This document shows positions 8,901 to 14,949 of a stretch of 20,191 nt of DNA, piece after piece. The stretch is from a virus. The notes below the pieces were generated by a model that saw only the letters and a program-made list of their open reading frames with translations, made no database searches and was not told the DNA's origin. Location: the IMG/VR virus record IMGVR_UViG_3300042516_001613, positions 1 through 20,191 of that record; one strand, given 5' to 3'. The position numbers and the translations under genes were made by a program. Numbering within the stretch: position 1 is the stretch's first letter; each line of letters starts with the position of its first letter.

Positions 8901-11900
8901 CTGGCTTTCTTCATAAACTGCACCCGCATCGTACAAGTTTCTTGTCGGCACTACAGCCCTTGGCTGCACAAGCTTAAGTGGCTCGGACTCTGGGAAGTTA
9001 TAATCGGCAGGGTCAGAGCTAATGCGCTCCATAATAAGTTGCGCAATTGCCATTTGCATGCGCATATGCGGAGGCAGCGTTACCCTTCCCCTGCCCGGGA
9101 TGTCAACTTCATCAGGCAGGGAAGCCCCGATCTCTGTAACCCTTGGGTCATCCATAAGGGTTCTGAAGTACGCCTTTAGCGCCTTTGCATTTTGCTGCAT
9201 GTACAGTACGAGTTCTTTTGTATACGGCGTAGCCTTAATGCTTGTCCTTGGACCACTCTCTAGTGGCTTCCCGTCAGGGCCAACTGAGTAAAGTCCTGAT
9301 CGGAATCGTCCCAAACCGCTGATAGTGCGAGGCTTTTCTGACTTTCCCGGGCTTCCGGCCTCACCTTCCCACGAGCGTGCCTGGGAACGATACATCATTC
9401 CAAAGTCTGTTTCTGAGCTAAGCATACCCATTGGGCCTGATCCGTATACTTCCGGCAAGCTAGCTGTGCCAAGAACTTCTGCAACAAACATGGCTACACG
9501 CGCTCGATAATCAGCAATATTGCGGGCCATGAATGGAATGTGTTCAGTATTGGCTAGGATTTCTGCAAGGATTGGCTGGGATGGGTCAACTCCGGCACGC
9601 CGGAAGATAGGCCATGACTCCTGGCCAAGCAGAACAGTCTGCTCGACCGATCCGTCAACGCCTAGTGGCGTGACTGGTGCCTGCAATGCAGCTCGACCAA
9701 TTTCTCCCTGCACTTGGCGGGCGTCTGCGCGGGCAATAATGTCAAGTTGGTCCTCTGTTCGTCGTGAAACGTCACGCGCAGGTGTGCCGGCCTCTACAAG
9801 CGCTGCATCTTCGCGCTGCATTTCAAGGCCTTCTCGCAAATCTGTACCAGAAATAGCCCCATACCCTGGCCGCGTCCTGCCGTAGTCCTTGTTGTCACCA
9901 CGATCGAACTTTCCAGTGACATCCCCTAGGTACCAACGTGCTCCGGCGTCGTCTTCGTACCCTTCTGCTGGCAGTTTCAGGCTACTTGGGGCGCCAAGGT
10001 CAGGCATTGTGCCATCCTCATGCCCAAGCACAGCTGTGGCCACGCCAGAACGCCAGTCAGGTGACGTGCTCTCTACGTCTACGTCGCGCACAAGCACAGC
10101 TGGTGCGCTTCCCCACATTCCTACAGAAAGGATTGGCCCCTCAGTAAGGGCAAAGAGTGACTTCATAGACTTCGGAGCGTTTTTCATATTGCGCATTGCT
10201 TCTGCAGTTGCGTCAGTTACCGGGTTGCCTTGCTCATCGTACATTTGTACGGGGATTTGGCGCTCCCTGTCTACGAATGGCTCTGGCACAAGGGCCAAAC
10301 TGATCTGCTCGCCCATTGGTGTGCGCAGCGGTAGGGTGTGCTTGACCGCAGGGAAGACGTATGGGTCAACGTCAATGCGTAGTCTGGGGAATGTCTTGGC
10401 CTGGACGATCCTGCTTAGGTCAATATCCTCGCCAATTCGGAACGGAGGTGTTACGGCAGCTCCGTTCTTAGCCGCAACCTCTACAAGAGGGTGGTCTGCC
10501 GGCAGAACGAGGATGCCTTCGCGGTTGCCAATGAGTCGGCCCTCGCCATTTGCGGAGCGGATTGAGTCATTTAGACCAAACTTCTCGCCGTCTAGGCGGA
10601 CAACAACGAACTCTATGGTCGGCAGCATGGCACGTCGCCGTGCCGTTTCGGCTGCGATTATCTTTTCGTCAAGTGTGTACTCGATATTGCCGCCAACGCC
10701 GATGTCTGTGTTCGTAGCATCCGACCATTGTGCGCTTGTGTCAGAGAAACCCAGGTACCCAAGCTCCTCCTTGAGAGATCCAATGATCGCTCCCTCAAGC
10801 ATGCCGTCTCGCAGGCCCCTTGTGCCGCCACCTTCGGACGCTTGCAGCTCTGCCGTTGGGTCTGTGGATAGCACAAAGCCGATTGCCGCCTTGTTCGTCT
10901 CTGGGTCTGGGTGCATTGGGTTGATGAACGACGGTACGTCTAGCCCCTGGGCGTCGACTTGCTGCCATCGCTGGTCGACGATGCCTGCTCGGTCGAGCGC
11001 AAAGCGCCGTCGGCTGGCTGTTTGATAGCGGACGATGTTGTTAACCGTCATCGGCACACCGTTTACCACGATATGTGACATGAGCGGGCGCTTGATCGTG
11101 CCCTCCTCAGTCTCAACTGTACGGATATCTTCGCCGGTTAGCTCACGTACACGGTCCAGAATCTCCTGGCTAAGGTTTTCCAGCGCCATGGACGGAACCG
11201 GTACCTTCTGACCGCGTGCCTTCTTGGGGTCAAACTGAAGGTAAGAGTTGTTTACAATATCTGAGTCAATCTCCGTAACAAGCTTTGACAGCAGCGTAAC
11301 TGCCGAAGACGACTCTGGGTGGTGCAAAGCGCCGCCGTCGCCAAGCTCGTCGATCAATCGGACGATCTCGTCCAGCATTTCGCGTTGCACGCCGTAGTTC
11401 TTTTGTTCCTGAGCTAGGAAGTATGGTCGGTGTGTGTCTGCGCCACTGGTTGCTGAGCCGTTTCGTACCTGTTCCAGCAGTTCCTGCTCAACTCCGGCAC
11501 GAGTCATAATCTCGTCAAACTCCTTGCGGAACTGGGCCAAACGTGGTGAGCCCTGCAGATCCTTCTCGACGAATCCTAGCGCATAGTGGAAGAGTGTCTG
11601 CCGCATGGCTAGACGCCCACGCCTGTGGCTTTCTGGGTCGGCCAGGTCGTCACGCGCTGCCAGGTTCTTGCCGTTCAGGCTGTTCTCGCCAAACCACTTG
11701 GCGAATAGAAGATACAGATCGTCTAGTGGGTTGAGTGATCCGTAGTTAAGGATCTCTCCGCGTACTGCTGAGATTTTTGCTAGCAGTCGCTTCCGCTCCA
11801 TCGCAGCAGCCAGAACATCCGCGCTACCGCCGACAGCCTTGCTAGCCTTAATCCTACCCTGGATTGCCGGGTCACGCAGGTCTGCCTCTACAACAAGATC

Positions 11901-12704
11901 CTGCCACTCCCTGGACCCTTGTGATTGCTCTCGAGCTTCAACCCTAGCGGCCTCATCTGGTGTCAGTTTCAGGGCTTCACGTCGCGCGGCAATCTCACCC
12001 TTCGTTTCTGGTGTGCCACCTGGTCGGGAAGCTGACAGCTCAGTCTCTGCAGCCTGCAGCATAGCCAGCTGGTCAGGGGAAAGGCCTACCCCCTCATCGA
12101 GGGTCGTCGCCGTTGTGTTGTTTTCGGGGGCATCCAGCCCTTCCATAAGAGGCCCTGGGATGCCCATTTGCGCCAAGCTGGGGCTCGTTTCCCCTGGAGG
12201 TGGTGTCTGTACTACCCCCGGCTGTGTTTCGGGCCCCTGTGCTCGCTGGGCGGCTGTTTCTGCCATGACGGCTGGTGAGGCGCTGGCCGTAGCCTTGCGG
12301 GTGATGAAGTCCATTGCGGCTTCTGCTGGGATCTGGCCGCCAGTTGAGCCTGCTACTGATTGCGCCAAGCGCAGGGCCTTGTCCTGGATGCCGACCGGGC
12401 TATCCCCAGCTACGACGGCCTGCTGGATCTTGCGGAACTCATCAACGAAGTACTTGCTACCCTTGATGATCTTGCCAATCTCTACGTCAAGGGCGTCCTG
12501 TGGCGTTGGCGCTACCGGAGCTACGGGGGGAACAGCAGTACCCCCAGCTGCCGGAGCGGAGGGGGCGGCAGCAGCTGGGGGTGTAGTTGGTTCGGCGGGT
12601 GCCTTGGGCGCAGCCTTGCCTTCGATCTGCTGGTCGACAACTTGGTTGGCGTTCTTCAGACCTTCTTCTAGCTGCTTCTGGATCTTGGTGTTCTTCTTGG
12701 CCAT
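5937..12704 (-). CDS. Giant virion-associated protein candidate (2255 residues)
   Basis: The largest gene here takes a third of the window. Residues 1-30 are charged and helical. Residues 33-70 are Ala/Pro-rich (APKAPAEPTTPPAAAAPSAP), a likely linker. Most of the remainder is mixed charged helix with no fold I recognise. Near the end, residues 2108-2127 and about 2172-2217 are Gly/Ala-rich and hydrophobic with repeated GxxxG spacing (GGFGGGAVGAVAGTAALP, AGSFTGAMAGSVAGSAIA), a glycine-zipper pattern suited to membrane insertion. Proteins of this size and composition in short-tailed phages are often internal ejection proteins. No tape-measure heptads dominate, and no T7-type or N4-type RNA polymerase motif was seen. 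Start: ATG after GGGAGAAC. It begins the leftward operon, directly downstream of tandem promoter-like elements. Confidence 0.9.
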   Translation of the reverse strand: MAKKNTKIQKQLEEGLKNANQVVDQQIEGKAAPKAPAEPTTPPAAAAPSAPAAGGTAVPPVAPVAPTPQDALDVEIGKIIKGSKYFVDEFRKIQQAVVAGDSPVGIQDKALRLAQSVAGSTGGQIPAEAAMDFITRKATASASPAVMAETAAQRAQGPETQPGVVQTPPPGETSPSLAQMGIPGPLMEGLDAPENNTTATTLDEGVGLSPDQLAMLQAAETELSASRPGGTPETKGEIAARREALKLTPDEAARVEAREQSQGSREWQDLVVEADLRDPAIQGRIKASKAVGGSADVLAAAMERKRLLAKISAVRGEILNYGSLNPLDDLYLLFAKWFGENSLNGKNLAARDDLADPESHRRGRLAMRQTLFHYALGFVEKDLQGSPRLAQFRKEFDEIMTRAGVEQELLEQVRNGSATSGADTHRPYFLAQEQKNYGVQREMLDEIVRLIDELGDGGALHHPESSSAVTLLSKLVTEIDSDIVNNSYLQFDPKKARGQKVPVPSMALENLSQEILDRVRELTGEDIRTVETEEGTIKRPLMSHIVVNGVPMTVNNIVRYQTASRRRFALDRAGIVDQRWQQVDAQGLDVPSFINPMHPDPETNKAAIGFVLSTDPTAELQASEGGGTRGLRDGMLEGAIIGSLKEELGYLGFSDTSAQWSDATNTDIGVGGNIEYTLDEKIIAAETARRRAMLPTIEFVVVRLDGEKFGLNDSIRSANGEGRLIGNREGILVLPADHPLVEVAAKNGAAVTPPFRIGEDIDLSRIVQAKTFPRLRIDVDPYVFPAVKHTLPLRTPMGEQISLALVPEPFVDRERQIPVQMYDEQGNPVTDATAEAMRNMKNAPKSMKSLFALTEGPILSVGMWGSAPAVLVRDVDVESTSPDWRSGVATAVLGHEDGTMPDLGAPSSLKLPAEGYEDDAGARWYLGDVTGKFDRGDNKDYGRTRPGYGAISGTDLREGLEMQREDAALVEAGTPARDVSRRTEDQLDIIARADARQVQGEIGRAALQAPVTPLGVDGSVEQTVLLGQESWPIFRRAGVDPSQPILAEILANTEHIPFMARNIADYRARVAMFVAEVLGTASLPEVYGSGPMGMLSSETDFGMMYRSQARSWEGEAGSPGKSEKPRTISGLGRFRSGLYSVGPDGKPLESGPRTSIKATPYTKELVLYMQQNAKALKAYFRTLMDDPRVTEIGASLPDEVDIPGRGRVTLPPHMRMQMAIAQLIMERISSDPADYNFPESEPLKLVQPRAVVPTRNLYDAGAVYEESQHPYEVSTRTIREKKDALTASDDEDIIMREASQDPSPTKIEWTPLDPTRRAKVRRLVGHLLFMLSVRGTKANWDARNARGQKRDVKDIVDLSSELAAVYDELGRTQVVTTAQDAWLEKIRDRMPQMTDLEWRLLSRKLGTIVRTTYDMGRPISSTPGLSTSSRAAGAAGMQFIDWDQLGFYDEADITPIDRAAYIIAQDMASADYLARTGRRDVAIDSVRETDDGLTTKPIEVYDQIASLGGDFEAILQLLETNPDAIGREVTEVRSPDGSTGTLIEGISKEARALVDELRTAKDPRFRAILISLIENKGNYRAIADSAYPDDFAKAILQEDKGKPEAARIFKPRDGKYNIVRGGDPNTGQVDPYDEEMQRLWAEYVTEQENNVMKKVAKTFGKKYKGSVVDLPVTTGSAPTPTSTPGTTFSTEEWRRLAWKAYRYYSTHTALDQAGDGWVKFINNIIYADQLKQKIADDFAASGGKMIHVPNALFAAQTGEIPELKTTDGSNMGLLTDNYIDMLKETEYGQEMIEFAKSQQMKFVLIRKPIPGSPGLFNYEVYVAKVTLDKKTGKLLEFDTLEQMTFEYGYQPLAEETNFEQTQDRVRNVLAQHGAGDVFEIIPTTDNTGRYMMSIRPEALMAFGISQKEANRVIEAMSKMRKYDSATIKFVTRMLDTYMRYGFFTRINEMAIAQGVEPPFPNLDLREMAKETVEISDKFDGLDADGRTAGAFSIRKALNNGNPNLGALAHIKSPSEVIFEGKDAKYADSDIDNFLARNAELLGETPIRGVDPMLDAALDAGSIRDGKVVEALTTSRPGAPLGSERRTETETMKQLYRRYASKMRSVRTAHAIGGVGAGMAVTAGMGLMQGNLSEDDIKTAAAFEVLGAINPVASSAAALGFTAMNKGDMLRTLINIIGGFGGGAVGAVAGTAALPVAGSFTGAMAGSVAGSAIADSLYSAVSGNQMNNMVPNNVATANEQAEPDDKDPFSIYRNGG

Positions 12705-12718
12705 GTTCTCCCACCCTC

Positions 12719-12754
12719 TTAGAGGGTATAGACTATCTATTTATAACCTGTAAA
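12719..12754 (-). promoter_or_regulatory. Proximal leftward promoter-like element
   Basis: Read leftward: TTTACA, 18 bases, TATACC, an acceptable sigma-70 arrangement, with TTATAAATAGATAG between. It ends about 15 bases before the giant gene's start codon. The second half, CTATACCCTCTAA, is repeated exactly in the distal element, making the pair tandem direct repeats about 42 bases apart. ATAGA...TCTAT forms a short inverted repeat in both. Confidence 0.5.
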
Positions 12755-12760
12755 ACCGTA

Positions 12761-12805
12761 TTAGAGGGTATAGAACTACTCTCTATTTATATCCAACCCT
12801 GTCAA
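12761..12805 (-). promoter_or_regulatory. Distal leftward promoter-like element
   Basis: Read leftward: TTGACA, four bases, TGGATATAAATAGAGAG, then TTCTATACCCTCTAA. It resembles the element in front of the fibre gene closely in its first half and the proximal element in its second half. Together they probably drive the structural operon. The polymerase used is unknown; no phage RNA polymerase gene is in the window. Confidence 0.5.
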
Positions 12806-13037
12806 GCGTTTAGCAACATTAAGATTGCTTATCAAAGGGGTATGTCCAGTGGGGTGGTAGGGTAATCCCCCAATAGACCTCACGGTCAAAAAAAGCCGTA
12901 GGGAGACCCCCTCTACGAAATCTCTTCGGGAAAAGGGTGGTCCCTATCCCGTAATAAGCACCCTCAATCCTCGGACACCCGAGGGGGGGTGACTACCGCT
13001 GGGCTGCTACCCGGCGTAAGGAAGGAGGTGATTCTAT
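12806..13037 (+). promoter_or_regulatory. Rightward leader / control region without genes
   Basis: No gene is seen here. The rightward transcript would fold repeatedly. At 12849-12883, GTGGGGT pairs with ACCTCAC around an inner GGG-TAAT-CCC. At 12897-12917 there is a CGTAG/CTACG stem. At 12928-12950 GGG...AGGG-TGGT-CCCT..CCC is followed by GTAATAA, the first member of the hairpin family. At 12969-12984 CCTCGG-ACAC-CCGAGG forms a clean hairpin. A full AAGGAGGTGAT ribosome site follows before 13038. I could not identify a convincing rightward -35/-10 pair. Confidence 0.55.
12888..12917 (-). terminator. Leftward intrinsic terminator in the divergent control region
   Basis: On the minus strand, CGTAG-A-GG and its complement CC-CTACG form a stem of about 7 base pairs with a bulged A. 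The stem is followed at once by GC and seven T. It would stop leftward (antisense) transcription coming from the right arm before it reaches the leftward promoters. On the plus strand the same bases fold but lack a U run. Confidence 0.5.
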
Positions 13038-13343
13038 ATGGCGAAGACGTTCAAGCTCACAGCCTGGGGCGAGGAGTACGAACTCGTAGTCCGCACCGCT
13101 ACGTACCAGAACAACGGCAACACTGCCGTGGTTCTGGAGACGGTAGACGGTGAGGGCTTCGCGTACCTCAGCGCAAACCTGGATGTGGTTCTACCGGCTG
13201 GTCACTTCATGCTGAAGGACTATTCGGAGAACGAAGAGCTTGTTGCCGACCCTGTGATCCAGGGCCTGTACACCCCATGCGAGGTGCACGGCCCTGAATC
13301 GTCAGGCTACGTGACACTCTCGTGCCACATCCTCAAGGCCTAG
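13038..13343 (+). CDS. DUF4313-like small protein
   Basis: A 101-residue protein of beta-rich character: MAKTFKLTAWGEEYELVVRTATYQNNG, then AVVLETVDGEGFAYLSANLDVVLPAGHFMLKDY and a closing GYVTLSCHIL strand. The order 'basic start, YELxLRxxxYxNNGxxAVxL, FxxLSxNL, then FMLKDYSENEEL' resembles the DUF4313 family found on mobile elements and phages of Firmicutes and Actinobacteria; the call is from memory and moderate. Function unknown. The start has an extended AAGGAGGTGAT ribosome site. It is the first gene of the rightward arm, so probably among the earliest expressed. Confidence 0.85.
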   Translation: MAKTFKLTAWGEEYELVVRTATYQNNGNTAVVLETVDGEGFAYLSANLDVVLPAGHFMLKDYSENEELVADPVIQGLYTPCEVHGPESSGYVTLSCHILKA

Positions 13344-13356
13344 CAGGGCCATAGCT

Positions 13357-13381
13357 CGGGTGAGGGGTGCTCCCTCACCCG
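13357..13381 (+). promoter_or_regulatory. Intergenic hairpin (family member)
   Basis: A 10-base-pair perfect stem, CGGGTGAGGG with CCCTCACCCG, loop GTGCT, followed by TAACAATCGAAAGGAGGTG. It lies between the stop at 13343 and the ribosome site of the next gene. There is no U run, so a plain intrinsic terminator is unlikely; mRNA processing or stabilisation, or translation control, fits better. Confidence 0.75.
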
Positions 13382-13406
13382 TAACAATCGAAAGGAGGTG
13401 AAATAG

Positions 13407-13667
13407 ATGCCACACTTTATGTGCACCGTGTGCAACAGGCGCAGGCCTAAAGACCGAACTGTCGGGCAAGAGCACGAAGAGCTCGGTTGGATCTGCCTGG
13501 ACTGCTTGCACCACTACACGTTCGAGGCGTTGCGAATGATCGCAGGCCTCCACACGTGCAGCAGCTGCAGCATTAAGGGTACCAGCATGGATGGTGACCG
13601 TTACGGTCAGCAGAATGATTGGTATTGCGATGTCTGCACGTACGAAACACCGGAGATTAAGGGTTAA
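13407..13667 (+). CDS. Double zinc-ribbon microprotein (86 residues)
   Basis: Four CxxC pairs are evenly placed: C6/C9, C30/C33, C51/C54 and C74/C77. They make two complete four-Cys zinc sites joined by a short helix (HHYTFEALRMIAGL). Such ribbons bind nucleic acid or proteins. No catalytic motif is visible. The start ATG follows AAAGGAGGTGAAATAG. The stop codon lies inside the next intergenic hairpin, so the 3' end of this message is structured. It is the richest member of a set of Cys-paired small proteins in this arm. Confidence 0.85.
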   Translation: MPHFMCTVCNRRRPKDRTVGQEHEELGWICLDCLHHYTFEALRMIAGLHTCSSCSIKGTSMDGDRYGQQNDWYCDVCTYETPEIKG

Positions 13668-13684
13668 GGGAAGTTCCCTCAACC
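13662..13684 (+). promoter_or_regulatory. Intergenic hairpin overlapping a stop codon
   Basis: GGTTAAGGG pairs with CCCTCAACC around the loop AAGTT, with one A-C mismatch; the tail is GTAGAAAGGGGGTG. The TAA of the zinc-ribbon gene is in the left arm of the stem. Same AGGG-loop-CCCT core as its neighbours. Confidence 0.65.
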
Positions 13685-13702
13685 GTAGAAAGGGGGTGAT
13701 AA

Positions 13703-13780
13703 ATGGTGAAGGACCTGATTGGCTGGATAATATTTCTGGCCTGCTGGTATGTAGCCCTAGTCATAGGGCTACAAATCTGA
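13703..13780 (+). CDS. 25-residue single-span membrane microprotein
   Basis: The frame reads MVKDLIGWIIFLACWYVALVIGLQI, given here as two parts because of length: MVKDLIGWIIFLA and CWYVALVIGLQI. Apart from Lys3 and Asp4 it is almost wholly hydrophobic, enough for one membrane span with a short cytoplasmic N-terminus. An AGGGGGTGAT ribosome site is correctly spaced from the ATG, and hairpins of the family lie on both sides, as for the neighbouring genes. Phage microproteins of this kind can modulate membrane enzymes or exclude other phages; no specific function can be assigned. Confidence 0.65.
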   Translation: MVKDLIGWIIFLACWYVALVIGLQI

Positions 13781-13823
13781 GGAGAGGGGCGTTCCCTCTC
13801 CCGTAATAATCGCCCTCGTGGCG
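13781..13823 (+). promoter_or_regulatory. Two-hairpin intergenic element
   Basis: The first hairpin is GGAGAGGG/CCCTCTCC with loop GCGTT, then CGTAATAATC. The second hairpin is CGCC-CTCGT-GGCG. The GAAAGGAG ribosome site follows directly. The stem sequence differs from that at 13357 in paired positions (TGAG/CTCA versus AGAG/CTCT), which is compensatory change. Confidence 0.75.
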
Positions 13824-13836
13824 AAAGGAGTTTGGT

Positions 13837-14172
13837 ATGGCAGTAGCCTACCTCATTAGGGCACTTGTCCAGGGTGACATGTCCCACGATGGTGCCCGTC
13901 AGGCACCGAAGGGCTTCAACGGCTCTTGGGATCTTCGTTATGATTCCAAGACCGGTGCGCCAATGCGTCTCTTCACGGTTGAAGAGCGCGCAGTTGACGC
14001 CGAAGGCAAGACCAAGGTGACCGGTTATTACAACTGCGTTGCCAAGGGCGAGCTTAAGGAGGCCATTGAAGCCGCGCAATGGACTGAGGTCGAGCTCGTT
14101 GCTGACCTCAGGTTCAACCGCGACACCAAGTATCTCCAGCTTGAGGTGGTGAAAGTCTCACCAGTCAAGTAA
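13837..14172 (+). CDS. Paralogue A: putative OB-fold-like protein
   Basis: A 111-residue protein sharing about 70% identity (counted by eye) with the product at 14495-14833. Conserved blocks are QAPKGFNGSWD, KVTGYYNCVA, EAIEAAQW and FNRDTKYLQLEVVKV. The predicted order is strand-strand-strand, helix (LKEAIEAAQW), two strands (EVELVADLRF, YLQLEVVKV), similar to OB-fold nucleic-acid-binding proteins. A single-stranded DNA-binding role is an attractive but untested idea. Codons here are GC-ending (GCC, AAG, CGC), unlike its paralogue. The start ATG is 8 bases after AAAGGAG. A GNRA-capped hairpin follows its stop. Confidence 0.88.
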   Translation: MAVAYLIRALVQGDMSHDGARQAPKGFNGSWDLRYDSKTGAPMRLFTVEERAVDAEGKTKVTGYYNCVAKGELKEAIEAAQWTEVELVADLRFNRDTKYLQLEVVKVSPVK

Positions 14173-14182
14173 TACCAAGGGG

Positions 14183-14218
14183 CTAGCGGGGGATAGGGGT
14201 AACCCTATCTCCCGTTAG
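14183..14218 (+). promoter_or_regulatory. Long GUAA-capped hairpin
   Basis: CTAGCGGGGGATAGGG pairs with CCCTATCTCCCGTTAG: 16 pairs including two G-U wobbles, closed by the tetraloop GTAA (GNRA class). Wobble pairs and a GNRA loop point to function as RNA. It is 10 bases after the stop of paralogue A. No U run follows. Confidence 0.8.
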
Positions 14219-14408
14219 TTCCGTATGGGGTACCTGCCTTCCCTGGCCCGTAACAATCCGGGGAAGCTTGCTCAACCTGGCGAAGCTTTATCATTAAGCT
14301 TTCTTAACCTGACGCATGCGCTGCATACGATAGCAAGCATACTCAGTTAAGCATTGTCAAGTGATAAGCTAGCACAGGGGTAGGCTGGCGCGGTTGCGTG
14401 TTACCCTT
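14219..14408 (+). other. Gene-free interval with AAGCTT triplet and possible control sites
   Basis: No convincing gene. It contains CCCGTAACAATC (tail of the hairpin family, 14247-14258), AACCTGGCGA (14274-14283), three AAGCTT hexamers at 14264, 14283 and 14296, and TTGTCAAGTGATAAGC at 14354-14369. The last resembles the TGTCAAG found at the leftward promoter-like elements and may be a promoter or binding site. A 41-codon frame from 14225 has no ribosome site. Confidence 0.4.
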
Positions 14409-14480
14409 CGGGTGAGGGTGGATCCCTCGCCCGTAATAAATCCTGCCTAATGGCAGGCTAGTTTAGTCCCGCTATGCGGG
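14409..14480 (+). promoter_or_regulatory. Three-hairpin intergenic element
   Basis: The first hairpin is CGGGTGAGGG/CCCTCGCCCG with one wobble and loop TGGAT, then TAATAAAT. The second is CCTGCC-TAAT-GGCAGG (14442-14457). The third is CCCGC-TAT-GCGGG (14468-14480). The GGAAGGAGAT ribosome site of paralogue B follows. The core of the second hairpin recurs exactly at 15819-15832. Confidence 0.75.
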
Positions 14481-14494
14481 GGAAGGAGATGCAA

Positions 14495-14833
14495 ATGCCA
14501 ACAGCATTTGTAAAGCGTGCTCTCATTCAGGGAGCAATGGATCATGAAGGTGCTAAGCAAGCACCCAAAGGCTTCAACGGAAGCTGGGATATCCGATACA
14601 ACTCCAAGACTGGAGACAAGTTGAGGATCTTCACGATCGAAGAGCGCACCTCAGATGAGGCAGGCAAGCTCAAGGTTACAGGTTATTATAACTGCGTAGC
14701 CTCAGGCGAGATCATGGAAGCAATCGAAGCAGCTCAGTGGAGTGAGGTCAGCCTCATCACCGAGATCAAGTTCAATCGAGATACCAAGTACCTCCAGCTA
14801 GAGGTAGTAAAGGTTCTCCCAGTAGAGGCATAA
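14495..14833 (+). CDS. Paralogue B: putative OB-fold-like protein
   Basis: The protein has 112 residues from the ATG at 14495, which is 7 bases after GGAAGGAG; an in-frame ATG at 14474 would place the ribosome site inside the gene and is rejected. It aligns end to end with paralogue A without gaps in the core: QAPKGFNGSWDIRYNSKTG, FTIEER, KVTGYYNCVASGE, EAIEAAQWSEV, FNRDTKYLQLEVVKV. Codons end more often in A or T (GCA, GAA, CTC mixed) than in paralogue A, matching the genes to its right. The two may act as alternative or joint subunits of the same nucleic-acid-binding protein. Function unproven. Confidence 0.88.
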   Translation: MPTAFVKRALIQGAMDHEGAKQAPKGFNGSWDIRYNSKTGDKLRIFTIEERTSDEAGKLKVTGYYNCVASGEIMEAIEAAQWSEVSLITEIKFNRDTKYLQLEVVKVLPVEA

Positions 14834-14860
14834 GGTTCAGTTTAGAACCCGCAATCAACC

Positions 14861-14900
14861 GGATAAGTGGCATCCCGCGCAAGCGGGGTGCCATTTATCC
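14861..14900 (+). promoter_or_regulatory. 18-base-pair GCAA-capped hairpin
   Basis: GGATAAGTGGCATCCCGC pairs with GCGGGGTGCCATTTATCC over all 18 positions, two as G-U wobbles, with a GCAA (GNRA) tetraloop. It lies between the stop at 14833 and the next start at 14950, and is preceded by a small GGTTC/GAACC hairpin. No U run follows. It is the longest perfect fold in the window. Confidence 0.85.
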
Positions 14901-14949
14901 TCAATGCCCAGGCTTGATAAACCTGGCGAAGATGATAAGGAGATGACAA

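Noticed and set aside
9889-11025. Long rightward frame (378 codons) opposite the giant gene
   Set aside because: It is antisense to a much longer gene with a good start, has Ser/Arg-rich shadow composition and no ribosome site.
5937-12704. Virion RNA polymerase (N4 type) as identity of the giant protein
   Set aside because: No T7-family polymerase motifs could be seen in the translation; size alone is not evidence.
11839-12753. Rightward frame of 304 codons over the start of the giant gene
   Set aside because: It mirrors the Ala/Pro-rich 5' end of the giant gene and runs across its promoter-like elements; no ribosome site.
14225-14350. 41-codon rightward frame in the gene-free interval
   Set aside because: No ribosome site, and it runs through the repeat-rich CCCGTAACAATC and AAGCTT sequences.
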